From VYFG01 sp965204165 (GTDB lineage Bacteria > Pseudomonadota > Gammaproteobacteria > Arenicellales > Poriferihabitantaceae): a stretch of DNA of 64,000 nt. Shown here in pieces: positions 43,898 through 50,375 of this stretch. The stretch is taken from positions 3,472,001-3,536,000 of the forward strand of contig OZ241969.1 in NCBI GenBank assembly GCA_965204165.1. Direction: 5' to 3'. Position 1 is the stretch's first letter. The number at the start of each line of letters is the position of its first letter. Made by a program: the position numbers and the translations under genes. Below the pieces are notes generated by a model. That model was not told the origin of the DNA and searched no databases. It worked only from the letters and a program-made list of their open reading frames with translations.

Positions 43898-45157
43898 ATG
43901 AACAAGCCGCCAGCCCAGCCCGCATCCAGCCGGGACAGCTTGGATCATGGGGAGCCCCGTTTCACGCTCAGCAGGGAACAGGAGGCGCTGCAGGCAAAGG
44001 CCCGTGCATTCGCCAAGACCTTCGCCGCACCCATGGCCGCCGCCACCGACCGGACCGAGGCATACCCCTGGGAAACCGTCCGGGAGATGGTGCGGGAAAA
44101 ATTCATGGGCATGACCATTCCACGGTCGCTGGGGGGCCTGGGGGCCTCCTGTCTGGAAGCGGTGCTCGTGATCGAGGAATTCGCGAAGTGCTGCGGTGTC
44201 ACCGGCAGGATCATGGTCGAAGGCAACATGGGTGCGATCGGCGCCATCCTGCGCTACGGCAGCGACCGGCAGAAACAGCAGGCCTGTGAACTGGTGCTTG
44301 ACGGCGACAAGCCCGCAATCTGCATCACCGAACCCAACGCCGGCAGCGCGGCCACGTCGATGGAGTCCCGGGCCGTCGAGGAAGACGGCCATTTTGTCGT
44401 CAACGGGAAAAAACACTGGATCACGGGGGGAGGCGTCTCCAGGCTCCACCTGATCTTCGCAAGACTCGCCCACGGCGACACCGACGTCATCGCGGGACTG
44501 ATCGCCTTTCTGGATGAACCCGGACTCATCATCGGCCCGAGGGAACCCGCCATGGGATTGCGGGGGATACCGGAAACCGTCATCGAATTCGATGATCTCC
44601 GCCTGCCGCGGGACAGGCTGCTGGCGGATCAGGACGGCAACCCCATCGGGTTTGCCCAGCTGATGCACGCCTACAATGCCCAAAGGGTGGGTGCGGCGGC
44701 GGTGGCCCTGGGCATCGCCCAGGGCGCCTTCGACGAAGCGCGGCAATACGTCAGGAAAAGGGAGCAGTTCGGCCGTCCGATCGCGGAATTCCAGGGACTG
44801 CAGTGGATGATCGCCGACATGGCGACGAAGCTCGAAGGATGCCGCCTGATGTTGTGGAAGGCCGCCGCCAGCGCCGGAACGACCGGGACGGGTTTCCCGG
44901 ACCCCCTGCTCGCCGCCCAGGCCAAGCTGCACGTGTCCGAAACCGCCGTGGAAATCACCAACGACGCCCTGCAGTTGCACGGCGCCATGGGCTATTCACG
45001 CAACCTCCCCCTGGAACGCATGGTCCGTGACGCGCGGATGTTCACCATCGGAGGGGGTACGGCCCAGATGCTGAGAAACCTCATCGCGGGGAAGGTGCTC
45101 GGCATCAAGACACCGCAGACCAGGGCCGGTTACCTCAACCTGTCCGAGAAGGAATAG
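43898..45157 (+). CDS. Acyl-CoA dehydrogenase
   Basis: The 419-residue flavoenzyme has the ACAD fold: ICITEPNAGSAATS and KKHWITGGG in the N-terminal half, the C-terminal RKREQFGRPIAEFQGLQWMIADM (quoted as REQFGRPIAEFQGLQ) and ALQLHGAMGYSRNLPLERMVRDAR (quoted as LHGAMGYSRNLPLERM). It is 42 bases after the zinc dehydrogenase gene and read in the same direction, so it may be cotranscribed, but it is not part of the known DHPS route. The acyl substrate cannot be told. Confidence 0.88.
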   Translation: MNKPPAQPASSRDSLDHGEPRFTLSREQEALQAKARAFAKTFAAPMAAATDRTEAYPWETVREMVREKFMGMTIPRSLGGLGASCLEAVLVIEEFAKCCGVTGRIMVEGNMGAIGAILRYGSDRQKQQACELVLDGDKPAICITEPNAGSAATSMESRAVEEDGHFVVNGKKHWITGGGVSRLHLIFARLAHGDTDVIAGLIAFLDEPGLIIGPREPAMGLRGIPETVIEFDDLRLPRDRLLADQDGNPIGFAQLMHAYNAQRVGAAAVALGIAQGAFDEARQYVRKREQFGRPIAEFQGLQWMIADMATKLEGCRLMLWKAAASAGTTGTGFPDPLLAAQAKLHVSETAVEITNDALQLHGAMGYSRNLPLERMVRDARMFTIGGGTAQMLRNLIAGKVLGIKTPQTRAGYLNLSEKE

Positions 45158-45373
45158 TCGCCGGCTGCAGGGCGTTCCTGGACCCGACCATTCCCGGTGG
45201 GGCCGCAGGCTCGGCAGCGGACGGGGGACTGCCGTTCCAGGTACTCACCGGTTTTCCGTAACGATCAGCAGCAATTCCCGCTGGTTTAAAAAGTCAAGCA
45301 AATACAAGGTGATAGAGAGATACGGAAAAAACTTTTTCGTAAAGTTTTTCAGGAATTCTGGTATCATACAGTT

Positions 45374-45400
45374 CCAATTTCATGAACCAGGTGAAATTGG
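45374..45400 (+). promoter_or_regulatory. Hairpin directly before the IS transposase start
   Basis: CCAATTTCA (45374-45382) and TGAAATTGG (45392-45400) form a 9-bp stem whose last base adjoins the ATG; the AGG of the probable ribosome site lies at the loop edge. Transcripts entering from outside would fold it and hide the start. Copy 1 has the same structure at 21122-21148. Confidence 0.6.
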
Positions 45401-46711
45401 ATGCGTGAACCATCAAATCGCAAACACTTGAGCGCACAGGGATTGCTGCAGTCGATCCGGTCGAGTTTCGAGGAGATTCCGGACACGAAGCGCACCCGCA
45501 AGTTCCCGTTGTCGGACGTCATGATGTCGGCGCTGGCGATGTTCGGTCTGAAATATCCATCGCTGCTGCAGTTCGAGCGGTCGCAGTCCGAGGAAGCGGT
45601 GCGGCACAATCTGAAGCATCTGTACGGGGTGGCGCAGGCGCCGAGCGACACGTACATGAGGGAACGGCTGGACGAATTGGACCCGGGGGTGTTCGAGCCG
45701 GTATACAAGCGGCTGTTTGCGCTGCTGCAGCGGGGCAAGGGTCTGGAGGGTTTCGAGGTGCTGGACGGCCGCTATGTGCTGTCGGTGGACGGCACCGGGC
45801 TGTTCTCCTCGCAGAAGGTGCATTGCGCGCACTGCTGCAGCAAGCATCATCGTGACGGTCGGGTGACGTACTATCACCAGTTGCTCGGTGCGGTGCTGGT
45901 GCATCCGGACTGCCGCGAGGTGATCCCCCTGATGCCAGAACCGATCCTGAAGGGGGACGGATCCGGCAAGAACGACTGTGAGCGGAATGCCGCAAGGCGG
46001 CTGCTGAAGCGTGTCCGTCGCAACCATCCGCATTTGCGGTTGCTGGTGGTTGAAGATGGCCTGGCCTCGAACGGTCCGCACATCCGGCTGCTGGAGTCAC
46101 TGGACATGCGCTATGTGCTGGGTGCGAAGGAAGGGGACCACCGGTTTCTGTACGACTGGGTGTCGAAGACCCGGGGCGTTCCGGAACATGAGTGCCGGGA
46201 CGGGCAGGGGGTAGTGCATCGCTTCCGGTATCTGAACCGGGTGCCGTTGAACGACGACCACTTTGATCTGGAGGTGAACTTCCTTGAGTACCGGGAGCAC
46301 CGTCCCGGGGGCAAGGTGCAGCGCTTTTGCTGGGTCACCGATATCCCGATCGACGAATCGAACCTGATGGAGTTGATGCGGGCCGGCCGGGCCCGCTGGA
46401 AGATAGAGAACGAAACCTTCAACACGCTGAAGAACCAGGGTTACGGCCTGGAACACAATTATGGTCACGGCAACAAGCACCTGTCGACGGTGCTGATGCA
46501 CCTGATGATGCTGGCGTTTCTGGTGGACCAGATCCAGTTGCGCTGCTGTGCCGTATTCAATGCGGCACACCAGGCCATGTACAGCCGCGCCGCGCTGTGG
46601 CGCAAGATGAGGGGCCTGTTCAGCCTGTTCCTGATAGACAGTTGGGAGAAACTGTATCAGGTCATTGCGCGGGGGTACAAAAACAATCCCGCGCTGCCTG
46701 AACCGCCCTGA
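45401..46711 (+). CDS. DDE transposase of the 1619-bp IS (IS4-like), copy 2
   Basis: The protein is identical over all 436 residues to the transposase at 19811-21121, with the same DDE residues (VDGTGLF, VEDGLAS, RWKIENETF). Identity also holds for out-of-frame translations on both strands, so there are no silent differences, pointing to recent transposition. The frame is intact. Some 176 bases of non-coding sequence separate its stop from the element end. Confidence 0.88.
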   Translation: MREPSNRKHLSAQGLLQSIRSSFEEIPDTKRTRKFPLSDVMMSALAMFGLKYPSLLQFERSQSEEAVRHNLKHLYGVAQAPSDTYMRERLDELDPGVFEPVYKRLFALLQRGKGLEGFEVLDGRYVLSVDGTGLFSSQKVHCAHCCSKHHRDGRVTYYHQLLGAVLVHPDCREVIPLMPEPILKGDGSGKNDCERNAARRLLKRVRRNHPHLRLLVVEDGLASNGPHIRLLESLDMRYVLGAKEGDHRFLYDWVSKTRGVPEHECRDGQGVVHRFRYLNRVPLNDDHFDLEVNFLEYREHRPGGKVQRFCWVTDIPIDESNLMELMRAGRARWKIENETFNTLKNQGYGLEHNYGHGNKHLSTVLMHLMMLAFLVDQIQLRCCAVFNAAHQAMYSRAALWRKMRGLFSLFLIDSWEKLYQVIARGYKNNPALPEPP

Positions 46712-46904
46712 ATCACGCCGTGACCGGCGGGTGTTCAGGTCGATTCTTCAGCGTTTACCGACCCGATGAGTTCTACAGCCCCAGTGGTGGCTGTAACGAC
46801 CGCTGCGCCCCGATCCCTTTAAAACCACAACCTCCTGCGGATCACACTCCCTGACACAATGGAGCTAACCCTTAGCGGGAATTGCTGAACGATCAGTGTG
46901 TATT

Positions 46905-46934
46905 TTGACCTCGTTCAACTGAAACGGTTAGAAT
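46905..46934 (+). promoter_or_regulatory. Candidate promoter of the interrupted TAXI gene
   Basis: TTGACC (46905-46910), 18 bases, TAGAAT (46929-46934). It lies between the end of IS copy 2 and the TAXI start codon at 46988, which has a strong GGAGGGG site upstream. It now drives a transcript into the IS66-type element. Confidence 0.45.
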
Positions 46935-46987
46935 GGCTCGTTTCCGATACATTTCCCAACAGCCCATTCGGAGGGGCAAACCAAGCC

Positions 46988-47010
46988 ATGAAAAGAACCA
47001 TTCTCTACAC
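46988..47010 (+). pseudogene. 5' fragment of a TAXI-family TRAP receptor gene
   Basis: ATG 46988, preceded by GGAGGGG, encodes MKRTILY and two bases of the next codon before the left end of the IS66-type element. Joining base 47010 to 49310, which removes the element and one target copy, restores a continuous 323-residue receptor gene with an intact signal peptide (MKRTILYTSIVAAGLAFAG). Confidence 0.9.
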
Positions 47011-47052
47011 GTAACTACTCACCCCTTATTTGCCCCATATCCCATCTGTAGG

Positions 47053-47081
47053 TTGACAGTATAGAATATTTTCCCTATCGT
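47053..47081 (+). promoter_or_regulatory. Candidate promoter inside the IS66-type element
   Basis: TTGACA (47053-47058), 17 bases, TATCGT (47076-47081), about 35 bases before the methyltransferase start. The -35 is perfect and the spacing ideal. Confidence 0.5.
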
Positions 47082-47116
47082 TCGGGTTTCGGACCACGAG
47101 ACGAACCCGCACACAG

Positions 47117-47806
47117 ATGGGGAACCGCTATTTCGGCTCCAAGGGAGCTTCGGGGCTGTGCCAGCCTCTGATCGCCCTGATGCCGCCGCACTCGGTGTAT
47201 ATCGAAACCCACCTTGGCGGTGGGGCGATCATGAAGCGCAAGCCGGGGGCCCTGCGGAACATCGGCATAGACTGCAACGCCAGGGCGCTGGAAGGATTCC
47301 AGTGCGACTATCCGGTGGAACTGGTGCATGGCTGCTGTCACCGGTATCTCCGGACGTTTCCGTTTGACGGCACGGAACTGGTCTACTGCGACCCGCCGTA
47401 TCTGCAAAGTACGCGCAAGTCGGGCCGCCGCTACCGGCACGACTACAGGAACAGCGACCACGAGGGCTTGCTGGCGCTGATCCGCGGCCTTCCCTGCTCG
47501 GTGATGATCTCGGGGTATCCTTCGCGGATGTACGACGACTGGCTGGGGGATTGGGGCAGCGTGTCGCTTCAGGTGATGAACCAGGCGGGTGTGGTGACGG
47601 AGAAGGTGTGGTTCAACTTCACGCCGGACCGGGTTCACTGGCCGCGTTATGCGGGCCGGAACTTCACCCATCGCCAGGCGGTGAAGCGCAAGGCCCAGAG
47701 TTGGGGCCGGCGCTACCGGGGGATGCCGCATGGGGAACGCCTGGCGGTGCTGTCGGCGATGATGGCGGTGGAGGCGGAGGAGGCCGTGGAGGCGAGGGAG
47801 GAGTGA
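47117..47806 (+). CDS. Dam-like (D12 class) DNA adenine N6-methyltransferase
   Basis: The 229-residue protein shows the D12 class layout: N-terminal RYFGSKGASGLC, AdoMet motif I as ETHLGGGAIMKRK, and catalytic motif IV in LVYCDPPYLQSTR. The C-terminus is basic and ends in an Ala/Glu-rich tail. The AdoMet loop has GGG where Dam has GAG. It is located inside an IS66-type element, 4 bases before the transposase gene, with no restriction partner. It may mark element DNA or control transposition as Dam does for IS10, but this is inference. The recognition sequence is unknown. Confidence 0.82.
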   Translation: MGNRYFGSKGASGLCQPLIALMPPHSVYIETHLGGGAIMKRKPGALRNIGIDCNARALEGFQCDYPVELVHGCCHRYLRTFPFDGTELVYCDPPYLQSTRKSGRRYRHDYRNSDHEGLLALIRGLPCSVMISGYPSRMYDDWLGDWGSVSLQVMNQAGVVTEKVWFNFTPDRVHWPRYAGRNFTHRQAVKRKAQSWGRRYRGMPHGERLAVLSAMMAVEAEEAVEAREE

Positions 47807-47810
47807 ATCC

Positions 47811-49268
47811 ATGGGGACGGTGAACCGGGTTGCGCTGCGCGAGGAGTTCGATGCGCACCGGGAGAGTTTCCGGTCACTGTGCAGGGAGGGCAAGGTCAGC
47901 GCGGAATGCGAGGTGCTGTTCAACGCCCTGTTGATGCTGATGGAGTTGATGATGGCGGTGTTCATGGAAAAGACCACCCGCAAGACGCCGGTGAACGCGA
48001 GCCTGCCGCCGTCCCGTGAGGGGAAGGATGAGACCGCGGCACGCCCCGGGAGCCGTGGCAGGGGACCGGAGCAGCCGCACTGGGAAACGGGCCATACCCG
48101 TCTGGTGAGTGAAACCGGGGTATCCCCGGTGACGGAATGTTCGGCCTGCGGCAGGAACCTGGTGCGGGTACGGTGCGAGGGCCATGAGCGTCGCACCCTG
48201 GTGGACATCGTGTTCGAGACCCGGGAATACCACGTGGATGCCGAGATCAAGACCTGTCCGCGCTGCCATGCCGAGAACCGGGGCGCCTTTCCGGACGGCC
48301 TGCCGGGTCCGCTGCAGTACGGACACGGCATCATCGCGTTCGCCGCCCACCTGATGGTGGCGCAGATGGTGCCGCTGAAGCGTGTGGTCCAGACCATGAA
48401 GGCGATGACGGGACGGGCCATTGCCGAGGCGACCCTGCTGGCCTGGCTGCTGCGCCTGCACGATGCCCTGGCGGACTGGGAGGCTGCCGCCGTCGAGTGC
48501 CTGCTGGCCGCGCCGGCGCTGCATGTGGACGAGACCTCGATCCGCATCGACCGCAAGAACCACTGGCTGCACGACTGCAGCGCCGGAGACCTCACCCTGA
48601 AGTTCTGCCACCCCAAGCGGGGCGGCGAGGCGATCCGGGACATCGGCATCATCCCCCGGTACGGCGGCGTCCTGGTCCATGACCGCTGGGCCAGCTATCT
48701 TGCCTGTGACCACTGCGACCACGCCCTGTGCGGCGGCCACCTCCTGCGGGATCTGCAGTTCCTCATCGACGCCCATGATCCGGCCTGGGCGAGGCGGATG
48801 AAGAAACTGCTCCGGGACGCCGCCCGCAAGGTCAGGGAAAGCCCGGACAAGGTGCTGTCCGCAAAAGAATGCGCCGCCCTGCAAAAGCGCTACCGGACCA
48901 TCCTGACCCAGGGGAAGAAGGAACTCCCGGCAACCCCTGTGCGCACCGGCGGGAAAAAGCGCGGGCGCATCGCGAAATCCGACGCGGAGAACCTGTGGGA
49001 GGCCATGGGAAAGCATGAAACCGAAGTCCTGCGGTTCGCCAGGGACCCCGCGGTCAGCTTCACCAACAACCTGTCCGAAAGGAACCTCCGGATGGCCAAG
49101 GTCAAGCAGAAAGTGTCCGGCTGTTTCCGTACATACAAATACGCCGTCGCATGGTGCCGGGTCTCAAGCTATCTGCTGTCCATGTCCTATCAGGGTTACA
49201 ATCCTCTTGCCGCCATCGAGATCGCTCTCAAGGGAAAGGCCGCCCACATGCTCAAGACACCTGAATGA
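47811..49268 (+). CDS. tnpC: IS66-family transposase (TnpC type)
   Basis: The 485-residue protein has a short N-terminal helical region, a zinc-ribbon-like part with two CxxC pairs (CSACGRN and CPRCHAEN), then the DDE domain: Asp in LHVDETSIRID, Asp in VLVHDRWASYL, and Glu in NNLSERNLRMAKVKQKVSG. The insert CGGHLLRDLQFLID is also typical of IS66. The N-terminal leucine-zipper segment of classic TnpC is shortened. The frame is complete, so the element may be active. Confidence 0.92.
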   Translation: MGTVNRVALREEFDAHRESFRSLCREGKVSAECEVLFNALLMLMELMMAVFMEKTTRKTPVNASLPPSREGKDETAARPGSRGRGPEQPHWETGHTRLVSETGVSPVTECSACGRNLVRVRCEGHERRTLVDIVFETREYHVDAEIKTCPRCHAENRGAFPDGLPGPLQYGHGIIAFAAHLMVAQMVPLKRVVQTMKAMTGRAIAEATLLAWLLRLHDALADWEAAAVECLLAAPALHVDETSIRIDRKNHWLHDCSAGDLTLKFCHPKRGGEAIRDIGIIPRYGGVLVHDRWASYLACDHCDHALCGGHLLRDLQFLIDAHDPAWARRMKKLLRDAARKVRESPDKVLSAKECAALQKRYRTILTQGKKELPATPVRTGGKKRGRIAKSDAENLWEAMGKHETEVLRFARDPAVSFTNNLSERNLRMAKVKQKVSGCFRTYKYAVAWCRVSSYLLSMSYQGYNPLAAIEIALKGKAAHMLKTPE

Positions 49269-49309
49269 CCTTCAGGTGCTCCACAGGGGGCTAGTAGTTA
49301 CCTCTACAC

Positions 49310-50258
49310 TTCGATCGTTGCGGCCGGCCTGGCATTTGCCGGAACCACCGCACCGTCATTCGCCCAGCAGCAATTCATCTCCATCGGCACCGGGGGTGTC
49401 ACCGGCGTGTACTATCCCACCGGCGGCGCGATCTGCCGGCTGGTCAACAAGGACCGCAAGGAACACGGTTTCCGCTGCTCCGCGGAATCCACCGGCGGTT
49501 CCATCTATAACATCAACACCATCCGGGCCGGAGAACTTGAGTTCGGAGTCGCCCAGTCCGACTGGCAGTACCATGCATACCACGGCTCGTCAAAATTCGC
49601 CGACCAGGGTGCCTTTGAAAATCTGCGTGCCGTATTCTCGGTGCATCCCGAACCGGTTACCGTCATCGCCAGCGATGCGTCAGGCATCAACACGCTGACG
49701 GACGCCAAGGGCAAGCGGCTCAACATCGGCAATCCGGGTTCCGGTACGCGCGGCACCTGGGAAGTGATCGAGGAGGCCCTGGGCTGGGAGCGCAGCGATC
49801 TCAAGCTGGCTGCGGAAATGAAGTCCGCCGAAACCGGTCAGGCGGTCTGCGACGGGAAAATCGACGCCTACTTCTGGCTGGTGGGGCACCCGTCCGCGCT
49901 TACCCAGGAGTCCCTGGCCACCTGTGATGCCCACCTTGTCAGCGTGGAAGGCCCTGCCTTCGACAAGCTGGTGGCGGACAATTCGTTCTACCGCAAGACA
50001 GCGATTCCCGCGGGCATGTACAACAACGAAAACGACGTTCCCACCTTCGGGGTCGGCGCTACTTTCGTGACCAGTGCGGATGTTCCCGCGGATGCGGTCT
50101 ACGTGGTCGTCAAGGCGGTTTTCGACAATTTCGACCAGTTCAAGAAACTGCACCCGGCGTTCGCCAACCTGAAGGAGTCGGAGATGATCTCGGATTCCCT
50201 CTCCGCACCGTTGCATGACGGCGCGGTGAAGTACTACAAGGAGCGGGGCTGGATGTAA
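49310..50258 (+). pseudogene. TAXI-family TRAP receptor, main part, cut from its start by the IS66-type element
   Basis: The frame continues the signal peptide (SIVAAGLAFAGTT...SFA) and the mature receptor: FISIGTGGVTGVYYPTGGAIC, quoted as GTGGVTGVYYPTGG, the TAXI hallmark, then GSIYNINTIRAGELEFGVAQSD (quoted as IRAGELEFGVAQSD) and FWLVGHPSALTQ. There is no ATG between the element end and the mature part; a GTG at 49407 could only start a protein without signal or N-terminal strand. The gene is therefore very likely inactive, although the remaining 316 codons are undamaged, which suggests a recent insertion. Confidence 0.9.
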
Positions 50259-50274
50259 GCCTCGTGCACGAACA

Positions 50275-50298
50275 GGGCGGCTCCGGCCGCCCTTTTTT
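50275..50298 (+). terminator. Intrinsic terminator after the TAXI receptor gene
   Basis: GGGCGGC (50275-50281) and GCCGCCC (50286-50292) pair around TCCG and are followed by six T. It lies between receptor and permease genes, so it may lower permease expression relative to receptor, or the permease may have its own promoter in the following 77 bases. Confidence 0.75.
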
Positions 50299-50375
50299 GT
50301 GCCTCCCTTCATCCACGCCCCTGACATTTCCGCCATGGCAGGAAATGCATCCACATTCGGCCCGGGAGAACGACC

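Larger units (their letters stand above)
45269..46887 (+). mobile_element. Insertion sequence, 1619 bp, copy 2
   Basis: Same element as at 19635-21253, in opposite orientation. The ends are CAGCAATTCCCGCT and its complement, flanked by a 9-bp duplication AACGATCAG (45260-45268 and 46888-46896). The duplication differs from that of copy 1, so both are independent, complete insertions. It lies between the acyl-CoA dehydrogenase and the promoter region of the interrupted TAXI gene. Confidence 0.95.
47011..49301 (+). mobile_element. IS66-family element with a DNA adenine methyltransferase gene
   Basis: The 2291-bp element begins GTAACTACTCACCCC and ends with the complement of GTAACTACTAGCCCC (13 of 15 matching). 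It is flanked by a perfect 8-bp duplication CTCTACAC (47003-47010 and 49302-49309). GTAA ends and 8-bp duplications are hallmarks of IS66. It holds a Dam-like methyltransferase gene and a tnpC-type transposase 4 bases apart, and lacks tnpA and tnpB, as in the ISBst12-like subgroup. The methyltransferase appears to be cargo. Confidence 0.93.

Noticed and set aside
19626..46896. Composite transposon formed by the two inverted 1619-bp IS copies
   Set aside because: Each copy has its own complete 9-bp target duplication of different sequence, and the interior holds core genes such as ffh and dnaK. They are two independent insertions.
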